DNA from: JBBDXA01 sp040902585
GTDB lineage: Bacteria; Planctomycetota; Phycisphaerae; Phycisphaerales; Phycisphaeraceae
Assembly (NCBI GenBank): GCA_040902585.1
Contig: JBBDXA010000155.1
Location: 1 to 22,884, forward strand
DNA: 22,884 bases
Reading direction: 5' to 3'
Both the position numbers and the translations under genes were made by a program. Numbering within the stretch: position 1 is the stretch's first letter; every line of letters starts with the position of its first letter. Positions 8,310 through 15,838 of the stretch are shown one piece after another. The notes beneath the pieces were generated by a model. It made no database searches and was not told the origin of the DNA. It worked only from the letters and a program-made list of their open reading frames with translations.

Positions 8310-8669
8310 ATGGCCGGCAGAGACGCTCGCATGACAGTTCAACACGATGGTGAGATCGTCAAGATCCACCTCCTGGACCGCAACATCCTGGAGGAAGCTG
8401 CGATCCAGCAGATCGGCGAAGAGATCAATTCCATCGTCGAACAAGCACCCAGTCCGAAGATTCTCATCAACTTCAGCAACGTGGAGCATCTGTCCTCCGC
8501 GGCGCTGGGCACGTTGATTACGATCAACAACAAAGTCCGCCAGAAAGCGGGCCAGCTCCGGCTGTCGAACATCGACGCTCAGATTTACGAGGTGTTCGTC
8601 ATCACCCGGCTGAACAAGTTGTTCCAGATTTTTGACGATGACGCTCAGGCGGTCGATAGTTTTAAGTAA
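8310..8669 (+). CDS. STAS-domain anti-sigma factor antagonist
   Basis: This 119-residue protein is almost entirely one STAS domain of the SpoIIAA/RsbV type. ATG 8310 is chosen because AGGGAGG lies 6 nt upstream; a later ATG at 8331 is weaker. The fold core is 'PKILINFSNVEHLSSAALGTLITINNKV', where S62 or S63 is the expected phosphorylation site at the start of the helix. In this family the unphosphorylated protein binds an anti-sigma HATPase and releases the sigma factor. The next gene encodes such a HATPase, so the two probably form a partner-switching pair. The target sigma factor and the phosphatase are not in the window. The protein is cytosolic. Confidence 0.88.
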   Translation: MAGRDARMTVQHDGEIVKIHLLDRNILEEAAIQQIGEEINSIVEQAPSPKILINFSNVEHLSSAALGTLITINNKVRQKAGQLRLSNIDAQIYEVFVITRLNKLFQIFDDDAQAVDSFK

Positions 8670-8715
8670 TCCCGCTGTCGTTGGTCGAAGGTCGTTCCGC
8701 CGGACTCGCCAGGGA

Positions 8716-8743
8716 CCCCCGGGCCCCCCGGGGCCCCCCGGGG
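8716..8743. repeat. Pure G/C tract with tandem decamer
   Basis: All 28 bases are G or C. The decamer GGGCCCCCCG occurs twice in tandem (8721-8740), and alternating runs of C and G make the tract self-complementary. It lies between the STAS stop and the HATPase start. It could form a very stable hairpin that attenuates or ends transcription, but no T tract follows. Confidence 0.6.
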
Positions 8744-8804
8744 ATCGCTAGCCGCGCCAACACGGGGTGTGATGGCTAGAATCGTGCGAAACCCTGAGGA
8801 CCTG

Positions 8805-9245
8805 ATGGCTGACTCGCCAACCAAGGTTTTGAGCATTCCCAGTGACCTGAATGCCGCGTGGAACGCTCAGCAGAAGGTCATGGAGGAAGTGAAGGCCCGC
8901 GGCTACAGCGAGAACGCTGTATTCGCCATCCGTCTCGCGCTGGACGAGGCCCTCAACAACGCCATCTCCCACGGCAACCGTCGCGACAAATCCAAAAAAG
9001 TTCACATCGAATACACCATCGGCGATGCGGCGGTCACCATCACCGTCTCCGATGAAGGCACCGGCTTCGACCCCCACCACGTGCCCGACCCCACCCTCGA
9101 CGAGTTTCTCGAACGACCGCACGGCCGCGGCATCATGCTCATGCGCGCCTACATGACCGATGTCCGCTTCGGGCAGGACGGCAACAGCGTCACCCTCATC
9201 AAGACCCGCAACTGCGCCCTGCCGCTGGCGAAGAAGCAGGCGTGA
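8805..9245 (+). CDS. Anti-sigma regulatory HATPase (RsbW/SpoIIAB-like serine kinase)
   Basis: From ATG 8805, with GAGGA just upstream, the protein has 146 residues. GTG 8769 and ATG 8772 would add 11-12 residues but lack a good ribosome site. The GHKL ATPase boxes are clear: N box 'ALDEALNNAISHGN' (E48, N52), G1 box 'DEGTGFDP' (D83, G85, G87) and G2 box 'HGRGIMLM' (107-112). This is the RsbW-type family, which binds a sigma factor and phosphorylates its STAS antagonist on serine. It follows the STAS gene by 135 nt, with a G/C tract between. The stop overlaps a GTG that may start the ybeY frame. The protein is cytosolic. Confidence 0.88.
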   Translation: MADSPTKVLSIPSDLNAAWNAQQKVMEEVKARGYSENAVFAIRLALDEALNNAISHGNRRDKSKKVHIEYTIGDAAVTITVSDEGTGFDPHHVPDPTLDEFLERPHGRGIMLMRAYMTDVRFGQDGNSVTLIKTRNCALPLAKKQA

Positions 9246-9376
9246 CTCTCGATCGTAATCAAACGCTTGGCGAGGCTCCGCAAGGGGCCGTCGTTGTTTT
9301 CAGGGCGTATCATGCTCCTCAAACTCCCGTGCCCCGATCCACAACCCCATCCCGCTCGCCCTCGCCGCGCCGCGCC

Positions 9377-9820
9377 GTGAACATCAACCTCACCGCGCAG
9401 ACCTTTCTGCCTGCCGGCATCACCCGCTGGCTGCCCGCGCAGCTCCGCAAACTCGCCGCGCTGGCGGGCGTCGAACGGGCGAACATCACGCTGGTCCTCG
9501 TCGCGGACAAGGAAATGGCCGCACTGCACGAGCAGTACAAGAACGTGAAGGGCACCACCGATGTGCTCACCTTCGACCTGTGCGACGATGATTCGCTCTC
9601 CATCGAAGGCGACCTCATCCTCTGCATCGACGAAGCCGCGCGCCAGGCCAAGCTGCGCGGTCACGACACCCGCACCGAACTCCTCCTCTATGCCCTGCAC
9701 GGCCTGCTTCACCTGCTCAACTACAACGACACCACCCCTCGCGCCTATAAGAAAATGCACGCAAAGGAAGATGAACTCTTGCAACGCGCGGGCTTCGGTC
9801 CCATCTTCGCTTCCAAATGA
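9377..9820 (+). CDS. ybeY: Endoribonuclease YbeY (rRNA maturation factor)
   Basis: YbeY is a zinc-dependent RNase involved in 16S rRNA 3'-end maturation and ribosome quality control. From GTG 9377 the product is 147 residues, close to the usual family length. The frame is open from GTG 9242, which overlaps the previous stop, but the extra 45 residues ('PRSTTPSRSPSPRRA') look non-coding. 'TTDVLTFDL', 'EGDLILCIDEA' and 'ELLLYALHGLLHLLNYND' are the family landmarks. The zinc motif is normally HxxxHxxxxxH. Here H108 and H112 are present, but the third position (118) is Asp. The gene lies between the anti-sigma gene and cysS. Confidence 0.85.
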   Translation: MNINLTAQTFLPAGITRWLPAQLRKLAALAGVERANITLVLVADKEMAALHEQYKNVKGTTDVLTFDLCDDDSLSIEGDLILCIDEAARQAKLRGHDTRTELLLYALHGLLHLLNYNDTTPRAYKKMHAKEDELLQRAGFGPIFASK

Positions 9821-9835
9821 ACATAACTTCCAAAG

Positions 9836-9857
9836 CCCACTCACTCCCGTGGGTGGG
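9836..9857 (+). terminator. Possible terminator hairpin after ybeY
   Basis: A 9-nt stem with one mismatch (9836-9844 with 9849-9857) and a TCCC loop is followed by a short pyrimidine run rather than a true T tract. It sits between ybeY and cysS. Confidence 0.35.
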
Positions 9858-9884
9858 TTCCTCCGAACGACCTCGGCTACCTGC

Positions 9885-9890
9885 TAAACT
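9885..9890 (+). promoter_or_regulatory. -10-like TAAACT close to the cysS start
   Basis: TAAACT ends 9 nt before ATG 9900. Transcription would begin within about 2-3 nt of the start codon, giving a leaderless or nearly leaderless message. There is no Shine-Dalgarno sequence. Confidence 0.35.
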
Positions 9891-9899
9891 CCCACGCCC

Positions 9900-11513
9900 A
9901 TGACCATCCCGATCCAGTTTTATAACTCGCTCACCAAGAAGCTCGAACCCTTCGCGCCGATCGAGCCGCCGCTCGTCACCATGTACAACTGCGGGCCGAC
10001 GGTTTACGACTTCGCCCACATCGGCAACTTCCGCGCCTTTATCTTCGCCGATGTCCTGCGCCGCTTCCTCGAACTCACGGGCCACACCGTCAAGCAGGTG
10101 ATGAACATCACCGACGTCGGCCACATGACCGAAGACGACCTCGCCGACGGCGGCGGCATGGACAAGATGGAAGCCGCGGCCGCCCGTATCAAGGAAGCGA
10201 AAAAGCAGGGGGCCGCCCATGTCGCCGCGATCGACAACCCCGAAGACCCGTACCAGATCGCCAGTTTTTATGCCGACGCCTTCATCGAAGATGCGAAAAA
10301 GCTCGGCATCAAAGTCGCGTTCGAGTACGACAAAGACCCGGCGAAAACGCAGATGCCCCGCGCGACCGATCACGTCACCACCGGCATGATCCCGATGATC
10401 CAGAAACTCATCGAGAAGGATCACGCGTATGTGGGAGGCGACGGCGCGGTCTATTACAGTGTTCAGTCCTTCCCCGACTACGGCAAACTCTCCGGCAACA
10501 CCCTCGACAAACTCCGAGGCGGCGCGGGCGGCCGACTCAGCGACGCCAACCAGTCCGCCAAGAAACACCCCGCTGATTTCCTCCTCTGGAAGCCCGACCC
10601 GCGCCACATCATGAAGTGGCCCAGCCCCTGGGGCGAAGGTTACCCCGGCTGGCACATCGAATGCTCCGCCATGGCCCGCGCCCTGCTCGGCCGGGACATG
10701 ATCGACATCCACACCGGCGGCGAAGACAATATTTTTCCGCATCACGAATGCGAGATCGCCCAGACCCGCGGCTGCACCGATCAATCCCACTTCGCAAAAA
10801 TGTGGATGCACACGCGATTTCTCCTGGTCGAAGGCGAGAAGATGTCCAAGAGCAAAGGCAACTTTTTCACCCTGCGCGATGTGCTGGAAGGAAAGGTCAC
10901 GGGTCGGCCAGTGGACCCGGCGGTGCTGCGGTTTGAACTATTGAAGTCGCACTATCGGAGCAATGCGAATTTTACGAAGCAGGGGTTGTTGGATTCGGCG
11001 AGTGCGGTGGGGAGACTGCGTGAAGAAGGAGCAAAACTGCGAAGTGCAATGACTGCATTGGATGAAGTGTCTTCACCGAAGCCACGGTCTGACTGGCCTC
11101 AGGTTTCCTTGGATGATCCTGTTGTCGCTGAGTTTGTCGGTGCTCTGGCTAACGATCTGAGTATCAGCGCGGCGCTCTCAGTGATGTTTTCTTCATTCGA
11201 GTCATTACGCGCGGATCCTGTGCATGGATTGGCGGTATTGCGGCGGTTCAACGATGTGCTAGGTATTGGTGGCGATCAGACTTTTGACGTGACGACCTCT
11301 GTGCGCCTTGGTTCACACGAACAAGCACGAGTGGAATCTCAGTTGGCAAGCGCACCCAATGCTGCTGCGAAACATATGTGTGAGCAAATCGACACCGCCC
11401 GCGCCTCCAAAGACTTCACCACCGCCGATCGCCTTCGCAAGGAATTGCAGGACGCGGGTTATGAAGTGTTGAACACGCCGCAGGGTACTGTCGCAAAAAG
11501 GAAACTCGCATGA
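9900..11513 (+). CDS. cysS: Cysteinyl-tRNA synthetase
   Basis: This cytosolic class I synthetase charges tRNA-Cys. The 537-residue product has the HIGH-type motif HIGN (40-43) in 'NCGPTVYDFAHIGN' and KMSKS at 314-318. Zinc ligands of the family are visible as C31, the Cys in 'HIECSAMA', and the His/Glu in 'FPHHECEIAQ'. The C-terminal DALR-like anticodon region and a final helical stretch ('DFTTADRLRKELQDAGYEVLNTPQG') are present. It is somewhat longer than many homologues (about 460-500), mainly through insertions in the catalytic part (about 80-125). Codon use changes around 10,900-11,390: TTG, TTA and CTA leucines and T-ending codons become common, then C-rich codons return. The gene is convergent with rhaB across a palindromic element. 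Confidence 0.95.
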   Translation: MTIPIQFYNSLTKKLEPFAPIEPPLVTMYNCGPTVYDFAHIGNFRAFIFADVLRRFLELTGHTVKQVMNITDVGHMTEDDLADGGGMDKMEAAAARIKEAKKQGAAHVAAIDNPEDPYQIASFYADAFIEDAKKLGIKVAFEYDKDPAKTQMPRATDHVTTGMIPMIQKLIEKDHAYVGGDGAVYYSVQSFPDYGKLSGNTLDKLRGGAGGRLSDANQSAKKHPADFLLWKPDPRHIMKWPSPWGEGYPGWHIECSAMARALLGRDMIDIHTGGEDNIFPHHECEIAQTRGCTDQSHFAKMWMHTRFLLVEGEKMSKSKGNFFTLRDVLEGKVTGRPVDPAVLRFELLKSHYRSNANFTKQGLLDSASAVGRLREEGAKLRSAMTALDEVSSPKPRSDWPQVSLDDPVVAEFVGALANDLSISAALSVMFSSFESLRADPVHGLAVLRRFNDVLGIGGDQTFDVTTSVRLGSHEQARVESQLASAPNAAAKHMCEQIDTARASKDFTTADRLRKELQDAGYEVLNTPQGTVAKRKLA

Positions 11514-11524
11514 CACTTCCGCGC

Positions 11525-11691
11525 GGTTAGCGGTCGGGCCGAGTCCGCGAGGCCCACCCGTACGCACGGGGGTCATCCCGCCCAACGCTTTGAAAAGTCT
11601 TCGCATTCCGCGGTCGCACGTGGTGGTTGTGACGCGCGGGTTCGCCGTGCGCTCACGGGTGGGCCTCGCGGACTCGGCCCGACCGCTAACC
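11525..11691. mobile_element. Miniature element with perfect 37-bp terminal inverted repeats (family D)
   Basis: Positions 11525-11561 and 11655-11691 are perfect reverse complements over 37 nt, around a 93-nt centre with no gene. No flanking target-site duplication was recognised, so transposition is only inferred. It lies between the convergent cysS and rhaB genes and could serve as a two-way terminator. A single arm of the same family occurs at 21829-21866. Confidence 0.7.
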
Positions 11692-11734
11692 GGGGAACGC
11701 CGCGCCTGGATGCCGGCCGCAGGCGGCGCGGTTC

Positions 11735-13237
11735 TCAGGCGAGCAGCTTTTCGTACCGCGGGTACTGCTCGTCGAACTTCGCCTTGCCGGTGGGTTCGTA
11801 GGTTTCCAGCTCGAAGGAGTTGCGCACGATCTGTCGGACCTCGGCGAGGTTCTTCACTTCGCCGCGGCCCATCGCCTGCACCAGGGCGTTGCCGATTGCC
11901 GTCGCTTCGTGCGGGCCGACGATGACGGGAATCCCGCAGGCATCGGCGGTGAGCTGGTTCAGGAGCGTGTTGCGCCCGCCGCCGCCGACGATGTGCAGCA
12001 CTTCGATCTTCCAGCCAATCAGCTTCTCCAAAAGCAGCTTGGTTCGGCGATACGCCATCGCCAGGCTTTCCAGACAGCAGCGCACGAACTGGCTAGGCGT
12101 TTCCGGTTTCTCTTGTCCGGTGATTTCCGCGAAGCCCGCCAGTTTTTCCAGCATCTCGCCCGGCAGCGCGAAGGGCTGGAAGTCAGGATTCACCAGCGTG
12201 CGGAACGGCTCCGCCCCGGCCGCCATCTTCGCAAGCTCGGCATACTCGTGCGGCGTGCCCAGCCGGTCGTACTCCCGGCGACATTCCTGCACGAGCCACA
12301 GGCCCGCGATGTTCTTGAGGAAACGGATCTTGCCTTCGACGCCGCGTTCGTGCGTGATGCTCGCCTGGCAGGCCGCTTCGGTGATGATCGGTTCATCGAT
12401 CTCCACGCCCATGAGCGACCACGTGCCGCTGGAAAGGTAGGCCCACTTCGGCGACTTGCTCACATCGACCGGCACGGCCGCGACGGCGCTGGCGGTGTCG
12501 TGCGTACCCGGCGCGATGACCTGCACGTTGCCCAGATTCGCCGCGCCGAGCTGGGCGCCGACTTCGCGGCGCAGGCGGCCGACGATGGTGCCCGCGGGAC
12601 TGGTTTCGCCGAGGAAATGCGTCGGGATGTCGAGCCGGCTGAGGAGTTCCTTCGCCCACCTGCCGGTGCGCGGGTCGATCATCTGCGTGGTGGACACATC
12701 GGTCGCTTCGTTGATGATGTGGCCGGTGAACCAGTAGTGGAAGAGATCGGGAATCATCACCAGGCGATGGGCCAGATCGAGCAGGCCAGGCTCGTGCTGC
12801 TTCTGGGCGACGATCTGGTAGAGCGTGTTGAGCGGCATGAACTGGATGCCGGTGGCGTGGTAGATGGCGCTCTTGCCGAGGTTGGCGATGACGACTTCGT
12901 AGGCGCGGTAATGTTTCTCATCGCGGTAGCCGAAGGGCAGGCCGAGCACCTGGCCGCTCTTGCCGAGCAGGGCGTAGTCCACGCCCCAGGTATCGCAGCC
13001 GAGGCTGACGAGTTCGATGTTTCGCTCGGCGGCCACCTTCGCGCCTTTGCCGACGCCCTGCAAGAGCTGGTTCCAAAGTTCGGTGAGGTTCCAGTGCAGA
13101 CCGCTGGGCAGATGTTGAAGCTCGTGGCGGAAGCGGTGGAGTTCTTCCATCGCGAGCTTGCCGTCGTTGAGCGTAGCAAGAATGGCGCGGCCGGATTCAG
13201 CGCCGAGATCGAGAGCGAGATAGCCTTGGGTGGACAT
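11735..13237 (-). CDS. rhaB: Rhamnulokinase (FGGY family)
   Basis: The enzyme phosphorylates L-rhamnulose to L-rhamnulose 1-phosphate in rhamnose catabolism. The 500-residue product is the usual FGGY kinase length. The N-terminal ATPase phosphate loop is 'LALDLGAESGRAILATL' (D10). 'GCDTWGVDYALL' (80-91) and 'PFGYRDEKH' are typical of RhaB. 'APGTHDTASAV' contains the catalytic H246-D247 pair, and 'VLHIVGGGGRNTLLNQLTADACG' is the C-terminal adenosine motif. No rhamnose isomerase, aldolase or regulator is beside it. It follows pgsA on the same strand, and the 110-nt gap is filled with two opposed heptad arrays. Confidence 0.9.
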   Translation of the reverse strand: MSTQGYLALDLGAESGRAILATLNDGKLAMEELHRFRHELQHLPSGLHWNLTELWNQLLQGVGKGAKVAAERNIELVSLGCDTWGVDYALLGKSGQVLGLPFGYRDEKHYRAYEVVIANLGKSAIYHATGIQFMPLNTLYQIVAQKQHEPGLLDLAHRLVMIPDLFHYWFTGHIINEATDVSTTQMIDPRTGRWAKELLSRLDIPTHFLGETSPAGTIVGRLRREVGAQLGAANLGNVQVIAPGTHDTASAVAAVPVDVSKSPKWAYLSSGTWSLMGVEIDEPIITEAACQASITHERGVEGKIRFLKNIAGLWLVQECRREYDRLGTPHEYAELAKMAAGAEPFRTLVNPDFQPFALPGEMLEKLAGFAEITGQEKPETPSQFVRCCLESLAMAYRRTKLLLEKLIGWKIEVLHIVGGGGRNTLLNQLTADACGIPVIVGPHEATAIGNALVQAMGRGEVKNLAEVRQIVRNSFELETYEPTGKAKFDEQYPRYEKLLA

Positions 13238-13248
13238 GAGGAACCTAG

Positions 13249-13290
13249 TGGCTAGTGGCTATTGGTTAATGGTCATTGGCTATTGCCCGG
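13249..13290 (+). repeat. Heptad tandem array, TGGCTAT type
   Basis: Six consecutive 7-nt units begin with TG, for example TGGCTAG, TGGCTAT, TGGTTAA and TGGTCAT. The units vary in sequence but keep the 7-nt register exactly. The array lies just upstream of the rhaB start and is roughly the reverse complement of the array at 13314-13360, so the two could form a hairpin. Confidence 0.75.
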
Positions 13291-13313
13291 AGCAAACAGT
13301 CTTGCTGGGCCGG

Positions 13314-13360
13314 CACACAATAACCAATAACCATTGGCCAATCACCATTAGCCAATAGTC
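13314..13360 (-). repeat. Heptad tandem array, inverted TGGCTAT type
   Basis: Read on the plus strand the units are TAACCAA, TAACCAT, TGGCCAA, TCACCAT and TAGCCAA in strict 7-nt register. On the minus strand they resemble the array at 13249-13290. The TAA stop of pgsA (13348-13350) is inside the array, so the final Ile-Gly of PgsA is encoded by the repeat. Confidence 0.75.
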
Positions 13361-14016
13361 TTGTCTGCCTTCTCTTCCCGCATCTGCTTCAGCGCCGCGG
13401 TGACATACGGCCAGCCGCTGATCAGGCTGACGATGACCGTGATGTAGACCAGCACGTTGCGTGTGATCGCCAGCCAGTCGGGGCGGCCCATGCGCGGGTA
13501 GAGCCAGATGATGAGCAGGACGATGGGCACGACGATGGCCTGGAGCATGAACTTGACCTTGCCCCACATCGCAGCGCCGAACTTGACGCCCTTGGCTTCG
13601 AGCTCACCGCGGATGCCGGTGACGAGCAGTTCGCGGGCGAGGATCATCGCGACCATCCACGGGTAGACGCCGCTGACCATGTTGCCGCGCAGGATGTGGA
13701 AGGCGAATTCCTGCGGCTCGGTGATGGCCACGGGGTCCACGAAGCGCGGGCCGGAGAGATAGATGAACGCGCCGAGGATGAGCACCTTGTCGCAGAAGGG
13801 GTCCATGATGCGGCCGAACTGGCTTTCCACGTTCCACTTCCGCGCGAGCATGCCGTCGAGGTAGTCGGTGATGGTGGCGATGATGAAGATGATCAGCGCA
13901 ACCCACAGGGCCCAGTCGGGTCCGACGGGGTAGCGGTACCAGTTGAGGAAGAGAAAGAAGACGAACGCGAGAACGAGCCGGGCAACGGTGAGCAGGTTGG
14001 GGACTTGGCGATACAT
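13348..14016 (-). CDS. pgsA: CDP-diacylglycerol-glycerol-3-phosphate 3-phosphatidyltransferase
   Basis: This integral membrane enzyme makes phosphatidylglycerophosphate, the committed step to phosphatidylglycerol and cardiolipin. From ATG 14016 it has 222 residues. A GTG at 14025, directly after the S1 stop codon, would add three residues. The CDP-alcohol phosphotransferase motif is complete: D54-G55-x2-A58-R59-x8-G68-x3-D72-x3-D76. Membrane helices are visible near 7-25, 36-50, 75-85 and in the C-terminal half, around 'LQAIVVPIVLLIIWLY' and 'VLVYITVIVSLISGW'. The N-terminus 'MYRQVPNLLTVARL' is typical. It starts 9 nt after the S1 gene, so translational coupling is likely. 'PgsA' is preferred over phosphatidylserine synthase because of this N-terminus and neighbourhood. 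Confidence 0.88.
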   Translation of the reverse strand: MYRQVPNLLTVARLVLAFVFFLFLNWYRYPVGPDWALWVALIIFIIATITDYLDGMLARKWNVESQFGRIMDPFCDKVLILGAFIYLSGPRFVDPVAITEPQEFAFHILRGNMVSGVYPWMVAMILARELLVTGIRGELEAKGVKFGAAMWGKVKFMLQAIVVPIVLLIIWLYPRMGRPDWLAITRNVLVYITVIVSLISGWPYVTAALKQMREEKADKTIG

Positions 14017-14025
14017 GACGCGCAC

Positions 14026-15582
14026 TTACAGTTTCAGGTCGCCCAGTCCCATGCCCATCGCGCCGCCCTTGCCGATGCCGCCGACGCCGGGCTTGGGCTT
14101 CTTCGGGCGCGCCGGCTGCGATTGCGTCTTGGTGCCAGCGCCCGCTGTCTGAGCGGCTGTCGGCTCCGGCGCAACGTACTCCACCACTTGCTTGAGCGAC
14201 AGGCTGATGCGACGGTTGTCTTCATCCACGGTCAGCACGCGGAACTGTTTCGTGTCGCCGGGATTGAGAATGTCCGTCACCTTGTTGACGCGCTTGTTGT
14301 CCAGCTCGCTGATGTGAACGAGGCCTTCGATGCCGGGCTTCAGTTCGACGAACGCGCCGAAGTCCGTACACGTGAGCACGGTGCCTTCGACGATGCTGCG
14401 CACGGCGAAGATGACCGTCGCGCCGATCCAGGGATCGCCCGCGGCCTGCTTCAGGCTCAGCGAGAGACGCCGCTTGCCCGGATCGATCTCCATGATCTTG
14501 AACATGTGAACCTGATCGACCTGAAGCACATCCTCGACGCGGCCGACACGTTTCCACGCCAGCTCGCTGATCGGGCAAAGGCCTTCGACGCCGCTTTCCA
14601 CTTCGACAAACGCGCCGAACGGCGCGGTTTTGGTCACGCGGCCGTTGACCGTATCACCCGAGCGCAGAGCCTGCGAAGCGAGGGACCAGGGGTCCGGCTC
14701 GATCTGCTTGATGCCCAAACTGATCTTGCCTTTGTCGGCATCGATCTTGAGGACTTTGACGGTGACCTTGTCGCCGACCTTGAGCACATCGCTGGGACTC
14801 TCGACGCGGCTGTAGGCGATGTCGCTGACATGGACGAGGCCATCGACGCCGCCGATGTCCACGAACGCGCCGTATTCCATGACGCTGGTGACCACGCCTT
14901 CGCGGATCTGGTTGACATCGAGGGCCGCCATGGTCTTGCCGCGCTGCTGGTCGCGGGTCTTTTCGAGGAACTGCCGACGGCTGAGGACGACGCGCTTGGC
15001 CTTGCGGTCGAGTTCCTGAACAATCGCCTGCACTTTCTGGCCGACCCAGGAGGAAGGATCTTCAACGCGGCCGAAGTCGATCTGACTCAGCGGCATGAAC
15101 GCGCGGATGTTGCCGACCATCTCCAGTTCGAGTCCGCCCTTGTTGGAGCCGACGACGCGAGCTTCGACGGCGGAGCCGCGAGTGATCTGGTCCCACGTCT
15201 GGCGACCGACCGCGCCTTCGCGCGAGAGGAAATAGAGTCCTTCGGCTTCATCGAAGCGGGTGACGACGAAGTCCATGATGGAGCCGATGCGCGGGGGGCG
15301 CTCGAACTGCTGCATGGAGACAATGCCCTGCGTCTTGCCGATGCCGGCGATTTCGACGAAGACCTCGTCACCGCGGATGGCGGCGATGCGGCCTCGCTTG
15401 ACCTCCGAGGGAATGTCGCCGTCGTCCTGGGCAGGCGCGGCATCGCCCTTGGCCGCAGCGTCGGGCGCGCTGTCCTCCATCATTTGTTCCATCGACTGGC
15501 CCGCAAGAGCTTCATCGATTTCACGTTGCAGAGCCTCGTCAACGTTTGGCGTCGGCGAGCCGTCACTTGGAAGCTGTGTCAT
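14026..15582 (-). CDS. rpsA: 30S ribosomal protein S1 (five S1 domains)
   Basis: The protein has 518 residues. An acidic N-terminal stretch (about 1-60) is followed by five S1 RNA-binding OB folds at about 61-121, 137-202, 224-294, 310-379 and 397-466. The last three carry the classical 'GAFVxxxxGxxGLxHxSEL' pattern. The Gly/Lys/Pro-rich tail (about 470-518) ends 'GKGGAMGMGLGDLKL'. S1 binds mRNA at the ribosome and helps initiation, which would matter in a genome with few Shine-Dalgarno sequences. E. coli S1 has six domains; variation is common. It is immediately upstream of pgsA on the same strand. Confidence 0.88.
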   Translation of the reverse strand: MTQLPSDGSPTPNVDEALQREIDEALAGQSMEQMMEDSAPDAAAKGDAAPAQDDGDIPSEVKRGRIAAIRGDEVFVEIAGIGKTQGIVSMQQFERPPRIGSIMDFVVTRFDEAEGLYFLSREGAVGRQTWDQITRGSAVEARVVGSNKGGLELEMVGNIRAFMPLSQIDFGRVEDPSSWVGQKVQAIVQELDRKAKRVVLSRRQFLEKTRDQQRGKTMAALDVNQIREGVVTSVMEYGAFVDIGGVDGLVHVSDIAYSRVESPSDVLKVGDKVTVKVLKIDADKGKISLGIKQIEPDPWSLASQALRSGDTVNGRVTKTAPFGAFVEVESGVEGLCPISELAWKRVGRVEDVLQVDQVHMFKIMEIDPGKRRLSLSLKQAAGDPWIGATVIFAVRSIVEGTVLTCTDFGAFVELKPGIEGLVHISELDNKRVNKVTDILNPGDTKQFRVLTVDEDNRRISLSLKQVVEYVAPEPTAAQTAGAGTKTQSQPARPKKPKPGVGGIGKGGAMGMGLGDLKL

Positions 15583-15680
15583 GTCGTGTGCTGTCCGTAT
15601 TCCGATCGTGCGAGAAACCCACCAATGGGCACAAGCTTAACCTGAGAATGGGCGGAGGCCAAATCGTGCGGGAGAGAAAA

Positions 15681-15713
15681 TGCAAAGTGAAAAAGGCAAA
15701 GTGAAAAGTGCAG
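15681..15713 (+). repeat. Heptad tandem array, TGAAAAG type
   Basis: Units TGCAAAG, TGAAAAA, GGCAAAG and TGAAAAG follow in exact 7-nt register, with a partial fifth unit. The array is of the same sequence type as 20310-20359. It lies in the divergent spacer between the S1 gene and the sulfatase gene. Confidence 0.7.
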
Positions 15714-15717
15714 AACG

Positions 15718-15749
15718 CCAAGTGCCGTGGCACCCAAGGCACGGCTTGG
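15718..15749. repeat. Imperfect hairpin before the sulfatase gene
   Basis: Arms 15718-15729 and 15740-15749 pair over 10 bp with a 2-nt bulge and a 10-nt loop. The hairpin directly follows the heptad array and precedes the sulfatase promoter. It may insulate the two divergent genes. Confidence 0.45.
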
Positions 15750-15771
15750 TCATCACCCCATGCGAACGCAG

Positions 15772-15800
15772 TTGGTGATTCCTTCCCGTTTTCCTATCCT
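15772..15800 (+). promoter_or_regulatory. Candidate sigma70 promoter of the sulfatase gene
   Basis: TTGGTG (15772-15777) and TATCCT (15795-15800) are 17 nt apart and lie 38 nt before the start codon. A GAGAGGAG ribosome site follows at 15824-15831. Confidence 0.45.
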
Positions 15801-15838
15801 TCATATAGGCATCACCGCCTTTCGAGAGGAGCCGTTTC

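Noticed and set aside
9242..9376. Use of GTG 9242 as the ybeY start
   Set aside because: It overlaps the previous stop, but the extra 45 residues are Pro/Ser/Arg-rich and unlike the family N-terminus. It is not fully excluded.
11909..13255. A 448-codon plus-strand open frame
   Set aside because: It is the antisense shadow of rhamnulokinase, whose motifs are all intact.
13249..13360. CRISPR-like array
   Set aside because: The units are 7 nt without spacers, and no cas genes are present.
13696..15645. A 649-codon plus-strand open frame
   Set aside because: It is the antisense shadow of pgsA and the S1 gene. The minus strand has five clear S1 domains and a complete PgsA motif.
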